DNA of 42,121 bases, from the NCBI GenBank assembly GCA_014825775.1, contig MVAQ01000192.1, positions 1-42,121 on the forward strand, in the 5' to 3' direction. The notes beneath the pieces were generated by a model, which was not told the DNA's origin, did no database searches, and saw only the letters and a list, made by a program, of their open reading frames with translations. The DNA is from Krasilnikovozyma curviuscula. Taxonomy: Eukaryota; Basidiomycota; Tremellomycetes; Cystofilobasidiales; Mrakiaceae. Shown piece by piece: positions 33,038 through 42,121 of the stretch. Position 1 is the stretch's first letter. Every line of letters begins with the position of its first letter. The translations under genes and the position numbers were made by a program.

Positions 33038-36000
33038 TTAGGTGGTACTAAACATTTGGTCGAAGAAGCTGGGGTCAAACGTGCCATACCCAGCCGGTTC
33101 GACAAGGAGCTGTTCAAGAATGACAGAAGAGAAGGTAAGCAACTTTTGTATTGCGCCAAACCACCATTGCCTTTGATTCAGTAACGACTTACCTCATCTA
33201 CCGAGTAACCCGAATTCAACAGATTCTCCAGCATCCAGGAGTCTGCAAGTAGGACATTAGTTAATGACGTCTGCAAACGAACAGATGGGACCACACTCAC
33301 TATCATTACCACCGTTGTCCGACCCACTACCATTGTAACCTGTTAAGTTAAGAGCGTTGGGGCTGAACGCCGTCAGTGACTCCAAATGAGCATGAGGAGA
33401 TAAACCCTCTGTATAAACGCAATTTTATTAGTAAGAAGGATCGAACACACACGAAGCGGGACTACTAACCCGCAGGTGTTTGCGCTCCACTCGACTTAAA
33501 TCTCCTCAGAATGCCACTATCCGGCATACTGATGAACGTGTCTACGCCTGAGTCCGGTAAACTGATGTTCTGGTACGTCAGACCTGACGCTCGCTGCTGC
33601 AAGATATTCAGCACCGGTCCCGCGCCCGCCCAGTGTTCCTCCATCTTCTTCAGCGCGCGCGAGACGGTGCTGAGGTTCTGCCGTGAAAGAAGGACTAAGA
33701 AAGCTTCTGATGCCGGGCCACCTGGACCGCCTGAAGCTGAGGACGAGGCTGCTGCTAGGCTGCTGGTAGATTCCATCTCCACAGACGAAGCGACGAAGCC
33801 CATTTCGGTTGACTTGATTTCGTGTATGAAGGCCAGTCCGGCGATGTACAGAGGTTGAGTGATCATAGGTGTAGCGAGCTGTTTGTTCATGAGAGTTAGC
33901 AAGTTTATCTCTTCACAACAACGAGGGGTGAAAGGAGAGTGACCAAGGACTCACGTAAGATATTGGTGAAAACAACTCTGCGAACACCATACATTCACAG
34001 ATGATTCGACTTGATGCCAGACTAAGCTTGATTGATTTACCAAGACTTCGATTCATTGGTGTGTCAGTTCCGTTGGGACTGAAGAGGATGTCGGGGTGGT
34101 GAAGGAGGGCTAGGACGGCATTTGCCCAGAAGTGGAAAAAGAGGAAAATACCTCCTCGCTCGCAGAGTGCTTGCTCTTTGAAGTTATCCACCGACCACTG
34201 AAAGGCACAAGTAAATCAAAGAAATCATCAGCCGTTGATCACAAGCAAAGGGAGCAAACAAAACAAGTAGCTTACCTTCATCCTCTCCGGGATATCGGAG
34301 TAGAACTTGACAAGCTCCGTCTGTAGCGCAGATAACGCACCCGCTAAAGGTTGAGCACTCTCCGAAGGGAAAGTCCTGGGAGCACCTCGTGAGCCGTTAA
34401 GGAGATCGCCTATGTTTCCAATGAGGATCATCAACCTAACAACGTAGGCGAACGGGGCCGGAGGGGGACCGTCTTTTGAGGGACCACCGACGTTGTAATC
34501 GTCTTTGGGAGGAGGAGAAGGACCAGGGGGAACATCGCTTCCATCTAGAGCTGGAAGCGGGATCTCGATGATTGAGTCTGGGATCGACGTTGGACGACCG
34601 TTGATTAAGCTGAGGAGGCGATCGGTGATGAACAAAGACCAAAACAAGTTTCTCGTTCGATAGAAGTGCGAAATGTCTTCATACAGCTCGTCGGTGTTCT
34701 TGTGAAGTCCGAGATCTTGCGACATTCGAAACGCTAGTCCAGCGAAGTGCCACAAGCCTAAGGAAGAAGTTGGTAAGTGAGAAAAGGCACACTTGTCAGC
34801 ATAGAACGACCTCTTGCTCACCTGAGTCACTGTTCACTCCAAATTCAGCCCACGATAGAAGCATGAGCCCAGTTACTCCATCTGTAGTCGGCAGTCGAAG
34901 AAGAGGAATTAGAAGTTCGTGAGCTTTTGACAGGAAAGGATTTCCAGCCTGAACACAAAACGCAGATAAACAATGTCAAAAGATGGATACGAAAAGAGAA
35001 ATATATGATCATAAAACTCACATCTGCAGGACCATGCTTCCCCAGCGGACTGAACCTGGCGCTAACGGCACACATCGCATTCAGCAGGAATGCGCTCATT
35101 GTTCCGCTCGCCAGCCTCTTCGCGATCCTCTCTCGCACGATTGAAGGGAAGTGCTGGCCAACGGTACGATAGAATGTATCCACGAGAGGGAGGTATACTG
35201 AGGGCAGAGGCATGTCCGTTGTAGGATCGAATGTGATGTTGTTGAGGTCGGTGATGATTGCATTCGCAGGGGATGAGCTTGTCGGCGACGACGCGGTGAT
35301 CCCTCCTCCCAATCCGCTACCACTGGCACCGACCGACCCAGGACCAGCAGGAGTATCCGGATTTCTTGGGTTGAGTTTCAAACTGATCCGATTGATGCCG
35401 GGGTGAATCGATGTTGCGCCGGAGACTCTGAAGTAAAAGACCCTGAGCTCGCCACCTTTGTCGCCTTCTACATACCCGACTTGACTTGTGACCGCTCGCA
35501 TAAGCTCATCATCATTTCGTAGACGGTGGTTGTTGTTTGAATACCGGCGGTTGGAGACGAGACTGTTTGAGGAGCCGCTCACGTCAGTTCCGTCTTTGCG
35601 AACGTGAGATGTGGAGGTTGACGTCGATGTCGAAGGGAGGGATAGAGCGTACTGTTGCTGTATTGCTGGTGATGGAGGAACAAAGATATTGTTTATCTGC
35701 GGTGCAGGCGGATTGGACGATTGAGAAGTTGAGGATGTCGCTCCTGGCGTTCGAGTCGAAGTCGACGAAAACATTCCGTAGTTGGGCTGAGGAGTTGGTG
35801 TAAGACCACTGGAGAGAAGATTAGGGTGTGATTGCTGCGGTTGTTGTTGAGGTGGTTGTTGTTGATTGGAATTGAAGAGTGCGTTATTTCCCATGGCAGG
35901 TGAAGTCAGCGAGGGTGTCATCGCTGGATTTGAGAATGAATCGAAGTTCATCATATGATCATTCGACAATCCCGAAGGAGAAGCAGCCCATGGGTCGACA

Positions 36001-36944
36001 GGCGGGCGAGAGCTGGAATACGAGAACGGACTAGGGTGCGAGTCGTTGTTGGACGTGGCGTTAGTGTTATAAAAGTGATTGTTCTGGCTGCTACCGGGAT
36101 GTTGAGAATCAAGCTGAGTATTCTGCGGTTGAGGCTGCCCTAGTTGTTTCAGCTGCGAGGAAGTAAGAGGGGGTAATGTCAACGAAAAAGCTGGAGGTTT
36201 AACCGATCGATGAAGAGGCGTACGGGCTGATTTTGCTTCTTCTCAGCTGTGGATTTCTTCGGCTTGACTTGAGCATACAGATTATCAGCACCTCCGTCCG
36301 AATGGTACTCCTTCTTCATAGGCGGAGGTTGTTCCCCAGCGGCCAAAGCAGCTGCAGCAGCCGCCGCGCTAGCCTCAGCCATTTCTTTCCTTGTTCTCTT
36401 TCGTTTCCTACCATCAGGCCAGACGCACGTGATATCATGCTGTGTTGTTCCAATGAAATTCCATGGTGGAATCGAGGTTGGAATGAGGAAAGTGTTGAGG
36501 TGAAGACACCATGTAAGGGAGAGATTCCAATGGAGGACGGACGACACATGAGTACCAGAACTTCAGTAAGCTGCTGACAGCCAAAGATTCTTACCTTCAG
36601 GCACTGAGCACAATTAGGCTTTTCACCGCTGCATCGAGCCTGAATTGAATTCACAAACAATCGAAAAGTTGTCAAGAAACTGATTCCACTGCAGAAGTCC
36701 TTGCGAAAGCATACCTTCTTGGCCCTACAGCTCAAACAAGCAAGACGAATACTAAATCCAAGGGAGTTCTGATTAGAGTCGACAAGTTTCAGAGGGACTA
36801 GGGATTTCCTGAGCCTTACCGAGGGGTGCCGTCCGCATTGGTGGTTAGATTACTCTGCGTAGCTTCCTCGTTGATGTCAGGGTTCTGCTGGAGTTGATGG
36901 TGACTACTACTGCTACCATTCTCGCTATTGAACGAGGTGTCCAT
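33038..36944 (-). CDS. Zn(II)2Cys6 fungal-specific transcription factor
   Basis: The start is at 36944. The zinc cluster is assembled from three exons: ACLSCRAKK, then ARCSGEKPNCAQCLK, then HDITCVWPDGRKRKR. This gives the full six-cysteine pattern C-x2-C-x6-C-x6-C-x2-C-x6-C. A nuclear-type basic stretch, an Ala tract and a long Asn/Gln/Ser/Pro-rich linker follow. The fungal-specific regulatory domain shows WHFAGLAFRMSQDLGLHKN and NLFWSLFITDRLLSLINGRP. The last coding exon is small (33109-33038) and ends FFDQMFSTT. It is joined in phase from DSWMLENLLNSGYSVDE across a gtaagtcg donor. Such proteins bind CGG half-sites and regulate metabolism. Its target is unknown; proximity to the beta-glucosidase and to the epimerase promoter is suggestive only. 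Confidence 0.9.
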
Positions 36945-38004
36945 CCTTTAACGTACTGCCTTCTGCCACGACGAGAAAAACAGCCATTGGGAGGGAAAAC
37001 AGTCAGTCTTCTTGTCAGAAGCAAAAGTCAGGGTCTGGGAGCCTGAATGACACAACATACAGCGAGGGAAGCAGACCCGAAGAAGTCTAGCTTGTATCGC
37101 AATACGGCAGCCGAAAACAGTAGAATAGATCGTCAGCGAAAGAAATCGAAACGACATATGCGTTTCTTTACTAGGCCAGCCTGATAGGCAATACTACCAA
37201 TCTCGGTAGCGAGAGACCACCCTAAGCAGCACTTAATAGTGGATGCTTACCTAAACTGCTTGCTGCAGCGAAAAGGCGAGAAATAAGAGAGTCGAAACGC
37301 ACTGAGAACGAATAGCTTCAGTGCCCATTTCTTCAGCCCGTCATTTTCAACCCCTCGGCAGGCAACTCACCTGTTTTCCTATTAGAAGGACGTCCTGAGG
37401 AAGACGTTTGTGAGGCTCCAACACCCTCGAAGGTATGGAGAATGAGCTATCAGGTGGGGAGGGGAAGGGGGCAAACCAGGGCTCCAGGTGAAAGTTCGTC
37501 GACCCGGCTCGGAGGTAAAACTGATAAAAAACGAGATAAAACAAAGCACCTCGAAAGAGCCTTTTGGCAGTATTGTGAGTTCGAAAACTCTGTCCAGGTT
37601 GCTGATCTGAGATGATTTGTATATCAGTCTCTTGCGACTAAATTCCAGCTGTGTTGCTGCTCTCTTGCTGTATAGGTCACGCTACAGGCTGCGCCACACG
37701 TCCGCTGAACGTTACGCTCAATCGAAACAGAATTCCTAACAAAGTAGTAACTGTTTTGTTTCCACGTTTCTGCAGAGCGGAACTTTGTCGCGATCAAAGT
37801 TTTCGTAAACAAACGAGATGCGACGGCGGTCAAGCGGACCGCTGTCCCAGCTTATAGCGCCGTGTGGGAAGGGGCGTGAGCTTGTCCGGCCCTATGTTGA
37901 GTCCCATAAAAAGGAAACCAGAATATCCGCCCCTCGACTTTCAACCAGAACGATCTTCCCTCTATCTCCCAAACACTACCTCTTCTCTCTATCTACTATC
38001 TACA
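36945..38004. promoter_or_regulatory. Divergent promoter region of the regulator and the epimerase
   Basis: This 1.06-kb region separates two divergent start codons and holds no supported gene. Near the epimerase it contains a CGG/CCG palindrome (37826-37843), a TATA-like cataaaaagg (37905-37914) and a pyrimidine-rich leader (about 37960-38000). The regulator side shows no clear core element. Confidence 0.5.
37826..37843. promoter_or_regulatory. CGG/CCG inverted repeat, candidate Zn2Cys6 binding site
   Basis: Two overlapping palindromes lie here: gcggtc spaced by 5 nt from gaccgc, and agcgg-a-ccgct at 37833-37843. Inverted CGG triplets are the classical target of zinc-cluster regulators. The site is about 160 bp before the epimerase ATG and 0.9 kb before the regulator's own start. 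Function is inferred. Confidence 0.4.
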
Positions 38005-39714
38005 ATGACTACTATTCTTATCACTGGTTAGTCTGAAGCCATCGTCCCAACCCCGCGTTGTTCTCTGGTGCTGAACACAAACCTGCTTCTTCATAACTCT
38101 TTAGGTGCTGCTGGATGGCTCGGAGGTGTCCTCTCCAATAAGCTTCTTGTCGACCCATCGATCAAGGATGCTCGTTTGATCTTGGCCGATATCGGTACGT
38201 AAATTGACTTTTTTTCTCAGTATAACCCCGCACCACTTTTTTCCGCTGGCGCCATCGTTTTGCGAAGACCTCTTGGCTTACTCTCTTCTTGGCTCTATAT
38301 GTACAGTTGAGCCAAAGGTCCCAGCTGGAGCTGACCCAGAGAAGGTCGTCACCACCAAGGCCGATTTGAGCAAGCAGGAGGCCATCGAGGCCCTCTTTAC
38401 CACCAAGCTCGGTGTCCCAGATGTTATTTACTGTTTCCACGGTATCATGTCCCGTGGTGCTGAAGATAACTTCGATTTGGGCTTCAAGATTAACGTCGAC
38501 TCCATCAGAGCCCTCTTGGAACTGAGTCGACACGCTAAGACCCCAGCTCCAATCAAATTCATCTTCACCTCCTCCATCGCCGTCTTTGGCGGTCCTCTCG
38601 TACGTCTTTTGTAGCAGATTTCACCTAACAGAGCACGCTCGGCTGACAAATTGTTTTTCGCCTCGATAGCCTGAGTATGTTACCCCTGCTACTGCCACCT
38701 TCCCAGAGGGCTCCTACGGTTGTGGTAAGCTCATCTCCGAGTACATGGTCAATGAGTACTCTCGACGAGGCTTCGTCGATGGTAGAATCATCCGATTGCC
38801 AACTATCACCGTCAGGCCAGGTTAGTTTAACCCCCACCGTCACCCCCAACGCCCTGTGACCTTAAGAATCTGCACGCTGATTTAATAAATTCATCGCATC
38901 GGCTTTTGATATCGTTAGGTGTCCCATCTCCAGCTACCTCCGCCGCCGTCTCTGGTATCATCCGTGAGCCATTGAAGGGTATGGAAGCCATGTAAGTACT
39001 GACAACCTCTCAGGTGTTCAAAATAATCTCAGAGTCTGACGTTTCAATTGTTCTTGTTTCTGCAGCTGCCCATACGGACCATCCTTTGACTCCCCAGAAC
39101 TCGACGAACTTGCCGTTTGGACCTGTTCACCAGAATGTGTCATCTCTAACTTCATCGTCGCCGCCAACGTTCCAGCTGAGAAATTCCTCACCCACACCCG
39201 CGTTGTCAACCTGCCTGGTTTCACTGTCACCATTAAGGAGGAGTTGGAGGCCCTGAAAGAGGTTGCTGGTGAGGATGCTCTGAAGCTCATCAAGTACCAG
39301 CACGATCCAATCAACTCGAGGATTGTTGTGAGTCTTCTATCTTACCGAATTTTGCTCTACTGTGTCTACTGGAAAATGGAAAAAGAACATTTGTTGACTG
39401 AACTTGTATTTAATCGCGCGCTCAACCACAGGGATCCTGGGCTGCCAGATTCGACAACACCTATGCTCTCTCTCTAGGCTTCGTTGTTGATCAGGGTGAT
39501 AAGCCATTCGTTCAGATCGTCCGAAAATTCAAAGCCGATGTACGATCACTCTTTCTTTTCAGAATCCCTGGAACACGACTGAACCTGACAATGTTTTGAT
39601 TTTCCTTGCGCTTTTTCTCCCAAACCTCAGGTCGAAGCTGGTGAGTTCCAGTCCTTCTTCACTTTTTTTTTGTTCAGTCACTGACATTCTCTTTTCATTC
39701 CAGGTCTTGCTTAA
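38005..39714 (+). CDS. NAD-dependent epimerase/dehydrogenase (D-erythronate dehydrogenase-like)
   Basis: This is an extended short-chain dehydrogenase. The Rossmann motif GAAGWLGG is split by the first intron (exon 1 is 38005-38026, exon 2 starts at 38105). The family continues with LILADI, then IYCFHGIMSRGAE and IKFIFTSSIAVFGG. The catalytic pair is YGCGK (Y-x3-K). RLPTITVRPG and PSPATSAAVSGIIREPL follow, which resemble DenD-type enzymes that oxidise sugar acids such as D-erythronate. The C-terminus is coded by two tiny exons, 39631-39640 (10 nt) and 39704-39714 (11 nt including the stop), giving VEAGLA. A TATA-like element and a CGG palindrome lie upstream. The general class is firm; the substrate is a guess from family resemblance. 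Confidence 0.87.
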
Positions 39715-40373
39715 AAACTTCATCAAAACATCTAGTGTTCGATAGTAGACGCTTTCTTTGTAGCCTTACATCACATTCGGATTTATTGGAAGTTCCTACA
39801 GTTCGAGCAAGAGAATTTCTGTCTGATTTACTGGAAAACGAGAAGGACGTGCACGATGCTGGACTACAAGCATAGGAGAATCATCTGACACGCCGTCTGC
39901 AAGCAAGTTAAAGAAGCGTCTTGTCAGGTTTTGATGATCAGAAGCGCATTGGTCCATTTTCCCCCTTTCACTAGACGAGCACTTGTTTCACGCGGAGAGT
40001 AGTGTAGGCATGTCAACATCAAATGCATACTCGCATCACACGCACCGAGAGTCGCCCAGAGTCTCGACAGGAACATCGAGAGATTGTTCCAGACAGATAC
40101 CCCAAATTATATAAAATTAAAATAAAATATGATGAGATCTTCTTGATTCATCTGCTGGTGATTCCGAAAGCTACGAAATGAAAGCTAGCTCTGTCCCTCG
40201 TTCGTGGCGCAACGCTCTCACCCCTTGCTACAACAGCGAAAGGTTGAAGAGCCACTCACGGCGACGACCTTCCCTTCTCAGATCTAGCACAGTAAAGCTT
40301 TCGTTTTCCCATTGCTTTTTCAATTATGCACTCAGACTGACTCTCCCATTCCCCTCCTTCTCTCCCATTAGCA
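39715..40373 (+). promoter_or_regulatory. Intergenic region and promoter of the dynein light chain
   Basis: This 659-bp gap holds the epimerase 3' end and the promoter of the next gene. An AT-rich patch (tataaaattaaaataaaatat) spans about 40111-40131. A pyrimidine-rich leader precedes the ATG. No gene was seen on either strand. Confidence 0.4.
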
Positions 40374-40997
40374 ATGGCCGACACCGTACCCTCACTCCCA
40401 CCGCCCTCGACAGTTACACCTGAAGACGCTGCCCCCTTACCATCTAACCCACTCCCACCAGCACTCGAATCTCTCCTTGCACCCATCGCTTCCTTGAAGT
40501 CCACCTTGGGTGTCCTCGTTCTCGCACGGGAGACAAACACCATCCTCCGCGCAACGGGGGCCGTATTTGAAGGTGACCAGGGGAAGAAGGAGGTGCTGAA
40601 GGTCAAGAAGATTGTGTTTGCTGTTGAGGAGGGCATGGAGGATGGTGTGAGTTCGCTTTCTGTTCAAGCCTTAGCGTGAAGGGTCGTTGTGTTCTCGAGA
40701 AGAAGACGCTGACTGCTCTCATGTTGTATATAGGACGAACTGAGGTTTTTGCGGATCAGAACCAGTAAACATGAGCTCATAATCACACCAGGTCAGTTAT
40801 TCCTCCAGCTATGTGCTAGTCATTCTCACTCGGGCATCCCGCTCTCGCCAACAATTCTCACATTGAGAGCAAGCCTCATGTCCATTTTCTTCACTGTCCT
40901 CATTCTCAATAGGAAGATACACTGACTATTTCTGCTTTTTGTGACCCCTCTAGACCCCAAATTTATCCTCGTCGTCCTACACGATCCCCCTCTGTAA
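40374..40997 (+). CDS. Roadblock/LC7-type dynein light chain (DYNLRB-like)
   Basis: Three exons (40374-40646, 40734-40791, 40954-40997) join in phase to 124 aa. After a Pro-rich N-terminal extension of about 30 residues, the roadblock fold follows: LGVLVLARETNTILRATG, then KIVFAVEEG, then DELRFLRIRTSKHELIITPD and FILVVLHDPP. These match the family's conserved strand and helix segments, especially L-x-FLRIR and the P-D-x-x-F/Y ending. Such light chains bind the dynein intermediate chain in cytoplasmic dynein. The usual family length is about 96-100 aa, so the extension is extra. An open frame continues through the first intron but loses the C-terminal motif, so splicing was preferred. Related roadblock proteins (MglB- or Ragulator-type) are less likely. 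Confidence 0.88.
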
Positions 40998-41603
40998 TCT
41001 CTCGCACTCACCTCATCCTTACAGATGCCACATTAATGATATAACAACAACTCACAACGCAGCACCAACCCCATTTTTAAATTGAGGATATACCACATCT
41101 TGCATTGATATTCCCGCGGTGGACTTAGGCGGATACGAGAAGGGAGGATACGGATACCCAAAGAGGAAAGGAGAGTACGGAAGACGACAGAGATCGAAAA
41201 CCTTGTGCTACGTACGCGCCAGGTAGGTAAGGTAGGTAGTACTAGAGAAATAGAAAACGAAGATCCATTTTCTTCTGTAGATGGATGAAGCAAGTTGGTA
41301 AGAGAAAGAAAGTTTGTTGGCTTCCCGGCGCGTCTCAGCACAACGCTGTTACTGCCTCTTGTTTGAACTTCACTACTCTATTTAAAACCTTTCCTTATCC
41401 TTATTTCCATCTCTTTGTCTTAATCTTTGACAAGAGGAACCAAAATGGACAAGAGGAACCAAAAAAAAAAAACAAAAAAAAAAAAAAGGTAGGCAAATTC
41501 AACGCCTCGACTGCAGCACTTTCACGTGGGCCTGTCCTCTCTCCTCCAACCGGTGGTTCCCCTCAACCACTTACTCACGCCTTGTACGTTATTAACCAAA
41601 CCA
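40998..41603 (+). promoter_or_regulatory. Intergenic region and leader of the acyl-CoA dehydrogenase gene
   Basis: No gene is supported. The part before the ATG includes a 17-bp direct repeat of gacaagaggaaccaaaa (41429-41445 and 41448-41464), long A-runs (41461-41487) and a short upstream ORF (41445-41492). A longer frame running 41285-41797 overlaps the start of the dehydrogenase in another frame and is rejected. Confidence 0.45.
41429..41464 (+). repeat. Short tandem repeat, 19-nt period
   Basis: The 17-mer gacaagaggaaccaaaa occurs twice, starting at 41429 and 41448, separated by tg. It runs directly into a poly(A) tract. This is likely a local slippage duplication in the leader region. 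Confidence 0.7.
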
Positions 41604-42121
41604 ATGCTGAAACGACTCTCCTCCATCCCCAAGCCCAAATGCTCCTTCACCACCTCCCAGCGTCGACACATCTCGTTCGCCCTCTCGGACGAACAGCAGA
41701 GCATCCAGGACCTCGCACGCAAGTTTGCCCGCACCAGCGTGCTTCCCAGGGCGGCAGAGCTCGATCGGACGATGGAGTACCCCTGGGAGCTGATTAAAGA
41801 GGCTTGGGAGTTGGGACTTTGTGGTGCGTTGTCTTTTGTTCTTTTTTTTTTTGGGAGGGATGGAGGGAGGGTGTGGGGAACGGAAAGATACACGCGGCGG
41901 CGAGAAGCTTGATTGAACGACGATGGGTTATTTAGAAGTTCATTTGTCCCTCTCTTACTAACATCTTCCTTTCATCAACTACAGGAGGACACGTCGCGGA
42001 GAAATACGGCGGCTCAGGTCCGTCTTATATCGTCTCCCATCCCTTCTTTAACTAACTCCAACCTCACTCACCCCCCCCCCCTTCCACCAGGCTTAGACCT
42101 ACTCACCACATCCCTGATCAG
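41604..42121 (+). CDS. Mitochondrial acyl-CoA dehydrogenase, 5' part (truncated by window end)
   Basis: Three exons are visible: 41604-41823, 41985-42017 and 42091 to the edge. The first about 25 residues are basic and Ser-rich (MLKRLSSIPKPK, then TSQRRH), a typical mitochondrial targeting peptide. The acyl-CoA dehydrogenase N-terminal domain follows: FALSDEQQSIQDLARKFAR, EYPWELIKEAWELGLC, then GGHVAEKYGGSG and LDLLTTSLI. The spacing resembles medium-chain enzymes (ACADM type), which catalyse the first FAD-dependent step of beta-oxidation. The catalytic part lies beyond the window. The second visible intron has a long C-run (about 42071-42081) before its acceptor. A frame extending upstream has no ATG, so 41604 was chosen. 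Confidence 0.88.

Noticed and set aside
40647..40679. Read-through end of the dynein light chain frame
   Set aside because: The spliced form restores the conserved FLRIR and C-terminal roadblock motifs; read-through loses them.
41285..41797. Open frame of 170 codons with a Lys-rich stretch
   Set aside because: It overlaps the dehydrogenase exon in another frame, its basic part comes from a poly(A) tract, and it shows no domain.

Overview
The window reads as nuclear DNA from an intron-rich basidiomycete fungus, most likely a yeast of the Tremellomycetes. This placement rests on gene structure and protein families; no search was run. Genes are compact, carry about 2 to 12 short spliceosomal introns each (mostly 50-110 nt), and lie on both strands with short intergenic gaps. 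The families are fungal: dihydroxyacetone kinase, WSC protein, Zn2Cys6 regulator, SUT-type disaccharide carrier and eIF3a. No prokaryotic operon, CRISPR array, rRNA or intact transposon was seen. Most of the listed open frames are exons or shadows, so I rebuilt the genes by joining exons at splice sites and checking reading phase. Twelve complete genes and one partial gene (acyl-CoA dehydrogenase) were rebuilt, and there is one doubtful locus.

Layout from left to right. A dihydroxyacetone kinase (260-2695, +) is followed by a secreted two-WSC-domain protein (3652-5330, +). A DDT/WHIM/PHD chromatin protein follows (5639-9417, -), then an unresolved possibly coding or decayed locus (about 9943-10801, +). 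Next is a tandem pair of delta-12-type fatty acid desaturases (11371-13441 and 14010-16124, +). A Cwf18/CCDC12 splicing factor (16928-17679, -) is divergent from a GRC3/NOL9 polynucleotide kinase (17878-20722, +). A SUT/GPH disaccharide transporter (22079-25078, +) precedes eIF3a (25312-28899, +). A GH3 beta-glucosidase (29058-32346, -) and a Zn2Cys6 transcription factor (33038-36944, -) come next. The right end holds an NAD-dependent epimerase/dehydrogenase (38005-39714, +), a roadblock-type dynein light chain (40374-40997, +) and the 5' end of a mitochondrial acyl-CoA dehydrogenase (41604 to the edge, +).

Functional links. Several genes concern carbon and lipid metabolism: triose phosphorylation, sugar uptake, glucoside hydrolysis, a candidate regulator, sugar-acid oxidation, oleate desaturation and beta-oxidation. 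They are interspersed with housekeeping genes for splicing, rRNA processing, translation and dynein. The arrangement is therefore at most a loose carbon-use neighbourhood.

I did not find a clearly new biological system. The most notable signals are repeated AAG 3' splice sites (at least eight, four of them in one desaturase), lineage-specific intron differences between the tandem desaturases, and micro-exons of 10-18 nt. Others are the unresolved locus at 9.9-10.8 kb, a CGG/CCG palindrome upstream of the epimerase, and a poly-lysine upstream ORF before the acyl-CoA dehydrogenase.
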